Source of the DNA: Tomitella biformata AHU 1821
GTDB taxonomy: Bacteria > Actinomycetota > Actinomycetes > Mycobacteriales > Mycobacteriaceae
Assembly: GCF_000524475.1 (NCBI RefSeq)
Contig: NZ_BAVQ01000070.1
Coordinates: 186,001 to 250,000, forward strand
Direction of reading: 5' to 3'
Length of the DNA: 64,000 nt
The translations under genes were made by a program, and so were the position numbers. This document shows, piece after piece, positions 23,081 through 31,581 of this stretch. Position 1 is the stretch's first letter; each line of letters begins with the position of its first letter. The notes under the pieces were generated by a model, which saw only the letters and a program-made list of their open reading frames with translations, did not search any database and had not been told where the DNA came from.

Positions 23081-23123
23081 GTACTGAACAGTACCGTAAT
23101 TCCCATGGGTACCGATCGGTACC
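23081..23123. promoter_or_regulatory. Two operator-like palindromes for the adjacent TetR
   Basis: GTACTGAACAGTAC at 23081-23094 is a palindrome with a 2-base centre. GGTACCGATCGGTACC at 23108-23123 is a perfect 16-base palindrome. Both share the GTAC core and lie between divergent tetR and hydrolase starts, about 27 bases centre to centre. They are the best candidates for TetR binding. Confidence 0.7.
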
Positions 23124-23150
23124 GAAATTAGCTGAACTGAAGGAACCGCT

Positions 23151-23978
23151 ATGAACAGCCACACAGTCCGGAGTGCAGACGGTACCGCGATCGCGTATAG
23201 CGTCATCGGAGAGGAAGGCCGCCCTGTCGTCATTAGCATCGACGGCGCGACTCAGTTCCGTGCATTGGACATGAGCCAAGGTGAGCTCGGGCGCCAGCTC
23301 GGCGATCGGTTCCGAGTGGTCACCTATGACCGTCGCGGACGGGGGGAAAGCGGCGACGGGGGCACCTATGCCGTCGAGCGGGAGATTGAGGACATCGGCG
23401 CTCTCCTCGAGCACTTCGGCGGGCACGGTTTCGCACTGGGGGTGTCGTCGGGCGCCGTCCTCGCGTTGCGTGCCGCACTTGCCGGTCTGCCTATTGACGG
23501 CCTCGCATGCTACGAGCCGCCCTTCGTTGTGTCGACGGATCGGGACCCCGTCCCGGGCGACTACGTCGAGCGGCTCGATGCCGTCGTCGCGGCGGGCCGG
23601 CCCGGCGACGCGGTGCACATCATGATGACCGAGGCGGTGGGGTTGCCGGCTGAGATGGTGGCGGGCATGGTCGACCAGCCGTTCTGGGCGATGTTCGAGC
23701 AGATCGGCCACACCGTCGCCTACGACGGCCGGATCATGGACGACACGATGCGTGGGCGTCCTGATTCGCTGGACGTGTTCGCGGGCGTGCACACCCCGAC
23801 CCTGGTGATGAGCGGTGGAGACAGCCCCGCGTGGCTGTCGATCGCGGCCGAGCAACTCGCGCAACGCCTCTCCGCTGGGACGTTGACGGTGCTGCCCGGA
23901 CAGACGCATCAGGTGGACTCGGCCGCCCTCGGGGCGGCCGTCGGGCAGTACTTTCAGTCGCTGGTCACCACTCGGTAG
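23151..23978 (+). CDS. Alpha/beta hydrolase under TetR control
   Basis: This 275-residue alpha/beta-hydrolase has an oxyanion-region DGATQF, YDRRGRGESG, the nucleophile elbow GVSSGA (Ser in VSSGA), an acid near MSGGDSPAW and a histidine in LPGQTHQVD. AAGGA precedes the ATG. It is divergent from the TetR regulator and is probably induced by its substrate or a related compound, such as an ester or lactone. The substrate is unknown. Confidence 0.8.
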   Translation: MNSHTVRSADGTAIAYSVIGEEGRPVVISIDGATQFRALDMSQGELGRQLGDRFRVVTYDRRGRGESGDGGTYAVEREIEDIGALLEHFGGHGFALGVSSGAVLALRAALAGLPIDGLACYEPPFVVSTDRDPVPGDYVERLDAVVAAGRPGDAVHIMMTEAVGLPAEMVAGMVDQPFWAMFEQIGHTVAYDGRIMDDTMRGRPDSLDVFAGVHTPTLVMSGGDSPAWLSIAAEQLAQRLSAGTLTVLPGQTHQVDSAALGAAVGQYFQSLVTTR

Positions 23979-23998
23979 TCAGGAATGGGCCTGGCGAG

Positions 23999-24799
23999 TC
24001 AGTCCAGCTCCACGATCACCGGCGCATGGTCGCTCGCGCCCTTGCCCTTGCGCTCCTCGCGGTCGATCGACGCGCCCGTGACGCGGGCGGCCAGCGCGGG
24101 GGAGGCCAGCGCGAAGTCGATGCGCATGCCCTGGCGCTTGGGGAAGCGCAGCTGCGTGTAGTCCCAGTACGTGTAGACGCCGGGGCCGGGGGTGTGCGGG
24201 CGGGTGACCTCGGTGAAGCCGGCGTCCTCGAAGGCGAAGTAGGCCGCGCGCTCGGGCGCGGAGGTGTGGGTCTTGCCCTCGAACACGGCGGGGTCCCAGA
24301 CGTCCTCGTCGGTGGGCGCGACGTTCCAATCGCCGGCCAGCATGATCTGCGCCTGGGGATCGGCTGCAAGCCACGATGCGGCCTCGTCCTTGAGCTTGGC
24401 CAGCCAGTCCAGCTTGTACGTGTAGTGCGAGTCCGTCAGCTCGCGCCCGTTCGGCACGTACAGGCTCCACACGCGCACGCCGCCGCACGTGGCGCCGATC
24501 GCGCGGGCCTCGAGGGCCTGCTCCTCCTCGGGGTCCTTGTGGAAGCCGGGCTGCGTGGCGAACTGCGTCTGCACGTCCTCGAGCCCGACGCGGGAGATCA
24601 CCGCGACACCGTTCCACTGCGAGAGGCCGAAGTGCGCCACCTCGTAGCCGAGCTCGGTGAACCGCTCGGTGGGGAACTGGGCGTCCTTGCACTTGGTCTC
24701 CTGCACGAGCAGGACATCGGTCTCGGTGCGCACCAGCCAGTCGGTGATCCGGTCTACCCGAGCCCGCACAGAGTTCACGTTCCACGTAGCAATTCGCAT
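23999..24799 (-). CDS. xthA: Exodeoxyribonuclease III / AP endonuclease
   Basis: This 266-residue metal-dependent nuclease of the ExoIII family cuts DNA at abasic sites and removes 3' blocking groups in base excision repair. It begins MRIATWNVNSVRAR with Asn7; Glu34 lies in QETK, and GDWNVAPTD and SDHAPV supply the other catalytic residues. Length and position match Rv0427c. Confidence 0.95.
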   Translation of the reverse strand: MRIATWNVNSVRARVDRITDWLVRTETDVLLVQETKCKDAQFPTERFTELGYEVAHFGLSQWNGVAVISRVGLEDVQTQFATQPGFHKDPEEEQALEARAIGATCGGVRVWSLYVPNGRELTDSHYTYKLDWLAKLKDEAASWLAADPQAQIMLAGDWNVAPTDEDVWDPAVFEGKTHTSAPERAAYFAFEDAGFTEVTRPHTPGPGVYTYWDYTQLRFPKRQGMRIDFALASPALAARVTGASIDREERKGKGASDHAPVIVELD

Positions 24800-24837
24800 G
24801 CCGCCCAGGCTATCGGGTCACGCCCATCCTCGGCCTG

Positions 24838-24890
24838 GCCCCCGCACCTTGTCCTCGCCCCGGTTGCAACGTCAGCGAGGTCAAGGTGCG
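24838..24890 (-). repeat. Copy B of the 53-base dispersed repeat
   Basis: This copy lies in the 200-base gap upstream of xthA. Its minus strand matches 19729-19781 at 45 of 53 positions by my count. GCACCTTG (24844-24851) and CAAGGTGC (24882-24889) are perfect inverted arms. Compared with copy A, one T-A pair in the stem is C-G here, a compensatory change that suggests the fold is kept. It is not coding. Confidence 0.7.
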
Positions 24891-24935
24891 TCAGCGAGGC
24901 GAGGTCTTTCGCCAGACGCCTCAGCTTCACCGCGC

Positions 24936-24957
24936 CGCCGTGATTGCAATCGCGGCG
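24936..24957 (-). terminator. Hairpin downstream of glpD
   Basis: An 11-base inverted repeat centred on ATTGCAAT (one G-T mismatch, otherwise complete) lies about 43 bases beyond the glpD stop on its strand. There is no T-tract. It is probably the glpD terminator; the remainder of this gap shows only the dispersed repeat. Confidence 0.45.
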
Positions 24958-24999
24958 AATCGGGAAAGCCGCGGCGGATAGCGGGGGCAGGCGGTCAGG

Positions 25000-26511
25000 T
25001 CAGAAGAACGCCTCCACTGCGTCCAGCGCCCGCTCCCGGTCTGCCGCGACGAGCCCAATGCGCGTGCGCCGGTCCAGGATGTCGTCGGCGTCCAGGGCGC
25101 CCTCGTGCGCGATGGAGAACTCCACCTCGGCCCGGGTCACGTCCAGGCCCTCGACCAGCGGCTCCAGGGGGTTCAGGCAGGTGGCTTCGGAAAGAACAGC
25201 GGCGGACTCCCCGCCGAACCGCGCGATCAGCGACTCGGGCCCCGCGACCGGACCGGAGGCGCCCACCAGCGGCAGGTTGCGCGTCGTGCATGGGCGTGCG
25301 GTGAGCCCGCGCAGCTTAAGCGCCCGGTCGACGGTGTCCTCCGCCATATGCCGGTATTCGGTGAGCTTGCCGCCGACCACGCTGACGATGCCGCTGGGGG
25401 ACTCGAGGACGGCGTGATCGCGCGAGAGGTCGGAGGTGCGGCCCTCGCCGTTGTCGATCAGCGGCCGCAGCCCGGCGTAGGAGCCGGTGATGTCCGCGCG
25501 GGTCACCTGCCGGTCCAGGGCCGTGTTGATGGTGTCGAGGAGGAAGTCGATTTCCGGCTCGGTGGGCTCAGGGACGTCGGGGATGGGGCCGGGCGCGTCC
25601 TCGTCGGTCAGGCCCAAGTAGACCCGGCCGAGCTGTTCCGGCATGACGAAGATGAAGCGGTTCGTCTCGCCCGGGATGGGGACGGTGAGCGAGGCGGTGG
25701 GGTTGCCGAAGGCGGCGGCGTCGAACACCAGGTGCGTGCCGCGGCTGGGGCGGAGCTTGATGGACTCGTCGACCTCGCCGGCCCACACTCCGGCGGCGTT
25801 GACGACGGCCTTCGCGCGCAGCTGGAAGGCCGCGCCGGTCACAGTGTCGGTGAGCGTGGCCTGCTCGCCGGTGACGTCGCTGGCGGCCACCCGGGTCAGG
25901 ATGCGCGCGCCGAGCCCTGCCGCGGTGCGGGCGACGGCGACGACGAGGCGGGCATCGTCGATCAGCTGTCCGTCGTAGTTCACGTAGCCGCCCTTGAGTC
26001 CGGCGCGGGCGACGGTGGGGGACAACTCGATCGTGGCCTGAGCGGAAACATGGTGGCTGCGGGGCAGGACGGACGACGGGGTCCGCGCGGTGATCCGCAG
26101 CACGTCGCCGGCGAAAAAGCCGGCGCGCACGAGGACCCGGGCGAAGGGGCTCATCGAGGGCAGCAGCGGAACTAGTTGCGGCAGCGCGGTTGTCAGGTGC
26201 GGGGCGGTGCGGGTCATGAGGATCCCGCGCTCCATCGCGCTGCGGCGCGCGATACCGACGTTGCCTGTGGCCAGGTAGCGCAGGCCGCCGTGCACCAGCT
26301 TCGAGCTCCAGCGGCTGGTGCCGAAGGCCAGGTCGCGGGATTCCACCAGGGCGACCGAGAGCCCGCGCGCGGCCGCGTCGAGTGCGATGCCCGCGCCGGT
26401 GATGCCGCCGCCGATCACCAGCAGATCCACGGAGCCGGCATCGGCCAATGCGGCGAGGTCGGCGGTGCGGCGGGCGGCGTTCAGAGAAGTGTTCACGGCT
26501 GGTGCGTTCAT
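25000..26511 (-). CDS. glpD: Glycerol-3-phosphate dehydrogenase, FAD-dependent
   Basis: This 503-residue membrane-associated flavoprotein oxidises sn-glycerol-3-phosphate to dihydroxyacetone phosphate and feeds electrons to quinone. It has the FAD motif LLVIGGGITGAGIALDAAAR, SRWSSKLVHGGLRYL and the C-terminal DAO_C domain. Its start overlaps the TetR stop by 4 bases, so the regulator is translated just ahead of it. The order glpD-tetR / AGPS-like-lipid kinase equals Rv2249c-Rv2252 of M. tuberculosis. Confidence 0.94.
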   Translation of the reverse strand: MNAPAVNTSLNAARRTADLAALADAGSVDLLVIGGGITGAGIALDAAARGLSVALVESRDLAFGTSRWSSKLVHGGLRYLATGNVGIARRSAMERGILMTRTAPHLTTALPQLVPLLPSMSPFARVLVRAGFFAGDVLRITARTPSSVLPRSHHVSAQATIELSPTVARAGLKGGYVNYDGQLIDDARLVVAVARTAAGLGARILTRVAASDVTGEQATLTDTVTGAAFQLRAKAVVNAAGVWAGEVDESIKLRPSRGTHLVFDAAAFGNPTASLTVPIPGETNRFIFVMPEQLGRVYLGLTDEDAPGPIPDVPEPTEPEIDFLLDTINTALDRQVTRADITGSYAGLRPLIDNGEGRTSDLSRDHAVLESPSGIVSVVGGKLTEYRHMAEDTVDRALKLRGLTARPCTTRNLPLVGASGPVAGPESLIARFGGESAAVLSEATCLNPLEPLVEGLDVTRAEVEFSIAHEGALDADDILDRRTRIGLVAADRERALDAVEAFF

Positions 26512-27098
26512 GGTCGGAGGTATCCGTTCAGCAGATGGGTGAGCTCGGCGCGTAGGGCTGCGGCGTCGAGGATGGGCTCCACCATGCGGGCGGATTGGAT
26601 GGTGGACTGCACAGTCAGCAGGACCATGGCCGCGAGCTGGCGCGGGTCCCCGGCGCGGATGGAGCCACCGGCCTGGCCGAGCTCGAGGGCCCCGGCTATG
26701 ACGTCGATCAGCGCGCGCTGGCTGGTGCCGAGGCGCTGGAAGGTGTAGGTCATGAACATCTGCGGGGACGCCAGCAGCAGCTCCTCGAACACCGGGCTGC
26801 GGCCGACGAGGTCCGCCACGGCGACGGCGCGCGCCACGAGGGCCTCGCGGTTATCGCCCTGCCACGGGGCTCGGCCGGCGACGGTGAGGATCTCGCGGGT
26901 CAGGAGGGCCACCGCGATCGCCTCCACGCTGGGCCAGCGGCGATAGATGGTGGGCCGGCTCAGGTTCGCGCGCCGGGCGATCTCCGCGATGGTCATCCGG
27001 TCCGGGCCGAGGTCGAGCACGCAGCTGGCGGCGGCGTCGAGGATCGCGGACTCTAGGGGATCCGCCTCGGTCAATTCATCGTTACGGAGTTCCAGCAT
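26508..27098 (-). CDS. TetR family regulator of the glpD / AGPS-like cluster
   Basis: This 196-residue regulator has a helix-turn-helix (MTIAEIARRANLSRPTIYRRW) in residues about 35-55 and a variable ligand domain. It is cotranscribed with glpD and divergent from the AGPS-like gene, with only 17 bases between start codons. It corresponds by position to Rv2250c. Likely ligands are lipid or glycerol metabolites, but nothing in the sequence fixes this. Confidence 0.88.
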   Translation of the reverse strand: MLELRNDELTEADPLESAILDAAASCVLDLGPDRMTIAEIARRANLSRPTIYRRWPSVEAIAVALLTREILTVAGRAPWQGDNREALVARAVAVADLVGRSPVFEELLLASPQMFMTYTFQRLGTSQRALIDVIAGALELGQAGGSIRAGDPRQLAAMVLLTVQSTIQSARMVEPILDAAALRAELTHLLNGYLRP

Positions 27099-27115
27099 AT
27101 GTAATACTGTAACGC
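27099..27115. promoter_or_regulatory. 17-base divergent promoter, leaderless in both directions
   Basis: The whole gap between the two start codons is ATGTAATACTGTAACGC. On + the hexamer TAATAC (27102-27107) ends 8 bases before the ATG at 27116. On - TACAGT (27111-27106) ends 7 bases before the ATG at 27098. Neither side has room for a Shine-Dalgarno sequence. CGTTAC (27080-27085) and GTAACG (27109-27114) flank the region as an inverted pair and may be the TetR operator. Confidence 0.55.
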
Positions 27116-28726
27116 ATGACTGATCACACGCTGGACCTTCCGCCCATGAAGTGGGACGCCTGGGGGGACCCCGCCGCCGCCAAGCCGCTGAGCGAGGGCC
27201 TCAAGGGGCTCCTGAAGCAGGCGCTGGGCGTCGAGGCCGACGAGGCCCCGCAACTCACGGCCGCCGAGGTTCGGCTGCGCCCCTCCGCGATCTCCGAAAG
27301 GGACCTCGACGCCCTCGCCGTGCTCGTCGGCGCCGCGTACGTGAGCGTCCTCGACGGTGACCGGCTCCCGCGCGCTGGCGGCAAATCCACTCCGGACCTG
27401 TTGCGCCGCAAGGACACCGGCGAGCAGGATGCGCCCGACGCCGTGGTGCTCCCTGGCACGGAGGACGAGGTCGCGGAGATTCTGCGCTACTGCGCCGAGC
27501 ACGCCATCGCGGTGGTCCCGTTCGGCGGCGGCACCAGTGTCGTCGGCGGCGTCGACCCCATTCGTGGCCAGTTCCAGGCCGTGATCTCCCTCGACCTGCG
27601 CCGCTTCGACCGGCTCGAGTCCATCGACGTGATCTCCGGCGAGGCCGTGCTGGGCGCGGGCGTCACCGGCCCCGAGGCGGAGCGGCTCCTCGGCGAGCAC
27701 GGCTTCTCGCTGGGCCACTTCCCGCAGAGCTTCCAGTTCGCCACCATCGGCGGCTTCGCGGCCACCCGGTCGTCCGGGCAGGCATCCGCCGGCTACGGCC
27801 GCTTTGACGACATGATCGCCGGCCTCCGCGTGATTACCCCGGTCGGCCTCCTAGACCTCGGGCGGGCTCCAGCCTCCGCCGCCGGCCCGGACCTGCGGGA
27901 GCTGTTCGCCGGCTCCGAGGGCACCCTGGGCGTGATCACCTCGGTGCGCCTGCACGTGCACGCCGTCGCCGAGGCCACCCACTACGAGGCGTGGACGTTC
28001 GAGGACTTCGCCGCCGGCGCCACCGCGCTGCGCGCCGTCGAGCAGCAGGGCGCCGGACCCACCGTGATGCGGCTGTCCGACGAGATGGAGACCGGCGTCA
28101 ACCTCGCCACCACGGACAAGATTGGCGGGGAGCAGATCACCGGTGGCTGCCTGGCCATCACCACGTTCGAGGGCACCGTCGAGCACGCCGCGGCTCGCCA
28201 CGACGAGACCCGCGCGGTTCTCCTGGCCCACGGCGGCCGCTCGCTCGGCGCGGAGCCCGCCCAGGCCTGGGAGCAGGGCCGCTTCGGCGCGCCCTATCTG
28301 CGCGACGGACTCCTCGCCGCGGGCGCGCTGTGCGAGACGCTCGAGACCGCCACCACCTGGGCCAACCTGCACCACCTTAAGGCCGCCGTCACCACCGCTC
28401 TGGTTGACACACTCGCCGAAACTGGCACCCCCGCCCTGGTCATGTGCCATATCTCGCACGTCTACCCGACGGGCGCGTCGCTGTACTTCACCGTTGTCGC
28501 CGGCCAACGCGGCGATGTGCTCGAGCAGTGGGACAAGGCGAAGACGGCCGCGATGGACGCGATCGTCGGGAACGGCGGCACCATCACGCACCATCACGCA
28601 GTCGGCGCGGACCATAAGGACTGGATGGCGAGCGAGATCGGTGATCTGGGCGCGACCATCCTGCGGGCGGTGAAGAACACGGTTGACCCCGCGGGCATCC
28701 TCAACCCTGGCAAGCTCATCCCATGA
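27116..28726 (+). CDS. FAD-binding oxidase, alkyl-DHAP synthase-like
   Basis: This 536-residue protein has a PCMH-type FAD-binding domain (VVPFGGGTSVVGG, QSFQFATIGGFAATRSSGQAS, SEGTLGVIT) and a C-terminal FAD-linked oxidase domain with the motif THHHAVG seen in alkyldihydroxyacetonephosphate synthases. It would form the ether bond of alkyl lipids from acyl-DHAP and a fatty alcohol, or act as a related flavin oxidase. It overlaps the lipid kinase by 4 bases and sits opposite glpD, which makes DHAP, a context that favours glycerolipid or ether-lipid chemistry. Corresponds to Rv2251. Confidence 0.82.
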   Translation: MTDHTLDLPPMKWDAWGDPAAAKPLSEGLKGLLKQALGVEADEAPQLTAAEVRLRPSAISERDLDALAVLVGAAYVSVLDGDRLPRAGGKSTPDLLRRKDTGEQDAPDAVVLPGTEDEVAEILRYCAEHAIAVVPFGGGTSVVGGVDPIRGQFQAVISLDLRRFDRLESIDVISGEAVLGAGVTGPEAERLLGEHGFSLGHFPQSFQFATIGGFAATRSSGQASAGYGRFDDMIAGLRVITPVGLLDLGRAPASAAGPDLRELFAGSEGTLGVITSVRLHVHAVAEATHYEAWTFEDFAAGATALRAVEQQGAGPTVMRLSDEMETGVNLATTDKIGGEQITGGCLAITTFEGTVEHAAARHDETRAVLLAHGGRSLGAEPAQAWEQGRFGAPYLRDGLLAAGALCETLETATTWANLHHLKAAVTTALVDTLAETGTPALVMCHISHVYPTGASLYFTVVAGQRGDVLEQWDKAKTAAMDAIVGNGGTITHHHAVGADHKDWMASEIGDLGATILRAVKNTVDPAGILNPGKLIP

Positions 28727-29616
28727 CACGCGTCGTGGTGCTCACGAATCCCCTGGCCGGGCACGGCAAGGCCCGGCACATCGCGGACCGCGCGATCGCG
28801 CGATTGCGGGCGAAGGGCGCGGAGGTCACCGAGATCGTCGGCGCCGACGCGGCTGACTCCCTCGCACAGGCCCGCACAGCAGTGGCGGAGCGGCCCGACG
28901 CGTTTGTGGCGGTCGGCGGTGACGGGCTGATCTCGATCGCCCTGCAGGCCCTCGCCCAGACCCGCATCCCGCTCGGCATAGTGCCCGCAGGCACCGGCAA
29001 CGACCACGCCCGCGAGCACGGCGTCCCCACCGGCGATCCGGAGGCCGCTGCCGATGTGATCTTGGCAGGCCACGGCAAGACGATGGATCTGGGCCACGCG
29101 CAGATGGCCGACGGCTCCGCGAAATGGTTCGGGACCGTCCTGGCGACGGGCTTCGACTCCCTCGTCAGCGACCGGACCAACCGGATGACCTGGCCGCACG
29201 GGCGGATGCGCTACAACCTGGCGATCGTCGCGGAGTTCCTCAACCTCAAGCCCCTGAAGTTCCGCCTCACCCTCGCAGGCGGCGAGGTGCTCGAGCGCTC
29301 CGTCGTGCTCGCGGCCGTCGGCAACACCCAGTATTACGGCGGCGGCATGCAAATTTGTCCCGGCGCCGACCCGCTGGACGGACTGGTGGACATCACCATC
29401 ATCAACTTTGTCTCCCGGCTGCGATTGGCGCGGCTGTTCCCAACGGTGTTCAAAGGCACGCACATCGAGCTCGACGCGGTGGAGACGCACCGCGTGGCCA
29501 GCGTGCAGATCTCCGCGCCCGGGATCAACGCGTATGCGGACGGAGAATATGTGGGACCACTGCCGGTAACTGTGACGGCCGTGCCAGAGGCGATCACGGT
29601 GCTGGTGCCGGAATAG
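28723..29616 (+). CDS. Diacylglycerol/lipid kinase
   Basis: This 297-residue kinase of the DagK/YegS family has NPLAGHGKA, the nucleotide motif VGGDGLISIALQAL, GIVPAGTGNDHAREHG and a C-terminal DGEYVGPLPV. It phosphorylates a lipid hydroxyl group such as diacylglycerol. Overlap with the AGPS-like gene (ATGA) and synteny with Rv2252, which has been linked to phosphatidylinositol mannoside lipid metabolism, suggest a shared role in envelope glycerolipids. Confidence 0.9.
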   Translation: MTRVVVLTNPLAGHGKARHIADRAIARLRAKGAEVTEIVGADAADSLAQARTAVAERPDAFVAVGGDGLISIALQALAQTRIPLGIVPAGTGNDHAREHGVPTGDPEAAADVILAGHGKTMDLGHAQMADGSAKWFGTVLATGFDSLVSDRTNRMTWPHGRMRYNLAIVAEFLNLKPLKFRLTLAGGEVLERSVVLAAVGNTQYYGGGMQICPGADPLDGLVDITIINFVSRLRLARLFPTVFKGTHIELDAVETHRVASVQISAPGINAYADGEYVGPLPVTVTAVPEAITVLVPE

Positions 29617-29642
29617 CCGATCGGCCACGGAACGCCTGATAA

Positions 29643-29671
29643 CTAAGAGAGGATGAGGACCATTCTCTTAG
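29643..29671. terminator. Hairpin after the lipid kinase gene
   Basis: CTAAGAGA (29643-29650) and TCTCTTAG (29664-29671) are perfect inverted arms around a 13-base loop, 27 bases after the kinase stop. The sequence is A+T-rich for this genome. It may be a terminator for the cluster or an operator for the GNAT gene that starts at 29720. Confidence 0.4.
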
Positions 29672-29719
29672 AATTCGGTGTTACACAGGACAGTGACACC
29701 ATCGAGCGGAGGAGGTGCG

Positions 29720-30076
29720 ATGACAGTGAACAAGGCAGCCACGACGGGCGGCGTCGGCACGCCATCGCTGCAGATAATCGAGAACACCGCGCAGGACCGC
29801 TTCGAGCTGTGGGTGGAGGGCGACCTGGTCGGGATCATCGGGTACTCCGTCGAGGGCGATGACTGCACCCCGGGCCGGGCGGGCGCGGGCTGTGTCGTGG
29901 CGTTGATGCACACCGTGGTGATGGAGGACTACTGGCATCGTGGCCTGGCCGCGGTGCTGGTCAGGCACACGCTCGACACCGCGGTCGAACGCGGCTGGCG
30001 TATTCAGCCCGTCTGCACCTACGTGCAGGCGTTCGTCGGGAAGAACCCGGACTACGCGTCGCTGCTGGTCGAGTGA
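29720..30076 (+). CDS. GNAT-fold N-acetyltransferase, small YjdJ-like
   Basis: This 118-residue protein matches the short GNAT group: LWVEGDLVGIIGYSVEGD, then HTVVMEDYWHRGLAAVLVRHTLD (broken acetyl-CoA loop region RGLAAVL) and the end PVCTYVQAFVGKNPDYASL. It would transfer an acetyl group to a small amine or protein. A strong GGAGG site precedes ATG 29720. The 3' end overlaps the convergent gene by 25 bases. Confidence 0.8.
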   Translation: MTVNKAATTGGVGTPSLQIIENTAQDRFELWVEGDLVGIIGYSVEGDDCTPGRAGAGCVVALMHTVVMEDYWHRGLAAVLVRHTLDTAVERGWRIQPVCTYVQAFVGKNPDYASLLVE

Positions 30077-30855
30077 GTTAGCTCGACCCGCACGTGCCGG
30101 ACCCGGTGGTGATCGCCGAAGCCCAACCCGCGCGCCGCGGCCTCTTCTAGGGCCGAGGACACTTCGATCACCGCCCGGTCCGCGCCGCGTCGGGCACTCT
30201 CGCCAAGTAGCGCCCCGATGCGCTGGCGCAACTCTTCAGGATCCACGTCTCCAGTATCGCTGCCCAGCTCGAGCACGGCCCAGGCCGGCTCGTCGGGCGC
30301 CGCAGACAGCAGCACCCGGTCCAGCGGGGCGGGCTCGGGGCTGGGCAGGTCTGCGGGCAGATCCATCGTGAGAACCAGCCGCTCCCCGAACGTGTGCCAG
30401 CCAGCGGGAGGTCGAGCCAGCCGGTCCGGCAGCCGCAGCTGCAGGGCCAGCCCACGTGCGGCGTACCAGGCGGTGAGCGCGCGCATCGTGGGCTCGCCCA
30501 GCAGGTCGTGGAAGTAGCCGCCCTCAGGCATCGAGGGGTCAGCCAGGGGGACCGCAGCGGCCCCAGCCCGCACCACCCAGCCCGCCACCCACTCGCATTC
30601 CGTCGCCGGGTCCGCGAGGGCCAGAGCATGCTCGAGCGTGCGGATGCTCGAGGTGCGCACCGGCTTGGCCGGGATGGCCTTGAGCACCATCACGTCCGCG
30701 GGGGCCACCGTCGTCAGCGTCCCGTCGGCGCCGCGCACTCCCACGTGGGGGCGCAGCACCTCGAGGATGCCGATGACGTCGGTTTGCGAGGGCACCGAGC
30801 CCGCCGGCCGCCGATACCGCAGCACGACGCGGGCGCCCACCTGAGGGTTGCTCAT
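30052..30855 (-). CDS. Rv0428c-like GNAT family protein
   Basis: This 267-residue protein starts with an SH3-like block (GARVVLRYRRPAGSVPSQTD) and PVRTSSIRTLEHALA, characteristic of the Rv0428c family. A C-terminal GNAT-like region follows. I cannot see a clear acetyl-CoA loop, and the region around 180-230 looks degenerate against a normal GNAT domain. Activity is uncertain. It starts directly after the def stop (TAG then ATG) and lies in the same position as in M. tuberculosis. Confidence 0.75.
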   Translation of the reverse strand: MSNPQVGARVVLRYRRPAGSVPSQTDVIGILEVLRPHVGVRGADGTLTTVAPADVMVLKAIPAKPVRTSSIRTLEHALALADPATECEWVAGWVVRAGAAAVPLADPSMPEGGYFHDLLGEPTMRALTAWYAARGLALQLRLPDRLARPPAGWHTFGERLVLTMDLPADLPSPEPAPLDRVLLSAAPDEPAWAVLELGSDTGDVDPEELRQRIGALLGESARRGADRAVIEVSSALEEAAARGLGFGDHHRVRHVRVELTHSTSSDA

Positions 30856-31452
30856 CTAGTCGTCATGGCCGAAAGGATCGTCTTGCTCCCCGGGGACCCA
30901 TTCCAGGCCGGGGACGCCCCAGCCCATCCGCTTGACGATCTTCTTGGCGGCGCGCTTATTGCGGCCGATGAGGCAGTCCAGGTAGAGGAAGCCGTCAAGG
31001 TGGCCCACCTCGTGCTGCAGGCAGCGCGCGAAGAAGCCGTGGCCCTCGATCTCGATGGGCTGGCCCTCGGCGTCGACACCGGTGACCTTCGCCCAGTCGG
31101 CGCGCCCCGTCGGGTACTGCTCGCCGGGGACTGAGAGGCACCCCTCGACGTCGTCGTCCTCGTCCGGCATGGTCTGCGGGATCTCGGAGGTCTCCAGGAC
31201 CGGGTTGATCACCACGCCGCGGCGGCGGACATCAGAGCTGATGCCGTCGCGCCGCTCGTCGGGGCAGTCGTAGACGAAGATGCGCAGCGCCACGCCGACC
31301 TGGTTCGCGGCCAGGCCAACCCCGTGCGCGGCATCCATGGTGTCGTACATGTCTTGAATCAGCTGTGCCACTTCAGAGATCTCACCGGTGACCGGCTTGG
31401 TGGGTTCATGCAGCACCGGATCGCCCACGATCCGGATAGGGAGGATTGCCAT
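30856..31452 (-). CDS. def: Peptide deformylase
   Basis: This 198-residue metalloenzyme removes the formyl group from new proteins. All three motifs are present: [10 protein letters not shown] with Gln51, EGCLSVPG with metal ligand C105, and HEVGHLDG with H147, E148 and H151. ATG 31452 gives the standard N-terminus [15 protein letters not shown]; upstream starts would add 17 unlikely residues. The stop abuts the start of the Rv0428c-like gene. Confidence 0.96.
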   Translation of the reverse strand: MAILPIRIVGDPVLHEPTKPVTGEISEVAQLIQDMYDTMDAAHGVGLAANQVGVALRIFVYDCPDERRDGISSDVRRRGVVINPVLETSEIPQTMPDEDDDVEGCLSVPGEQYPTGRADWAKVTGVDAEGQPIEIEGHGFFARCLQHEVGHLDGFLYLDCLIGRNKRAAKKIVKRMGWGVPGLEWVPGEQDDPFGHDD

Positions 31453-31581
31453 GACTGAAGAGAATAGTGGGCGGGCGCCCGGACTTCCGACGCGCCTTGC
31501 CACCGCCGCGCTTTAGGGCCGCTGGCGTGGTTGAATGGCCCGGGGAACTACAGGGTTGTAATTCAGTGGTTGAGGAGCACG

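Noticed and set aside
23064..23909. Large extension of the TetR frame at 22413-23909 across the hydrolase
   Set aside because: It is antisense to the hydrolase and crosses the operator region; the HTH protein starts at 23063.
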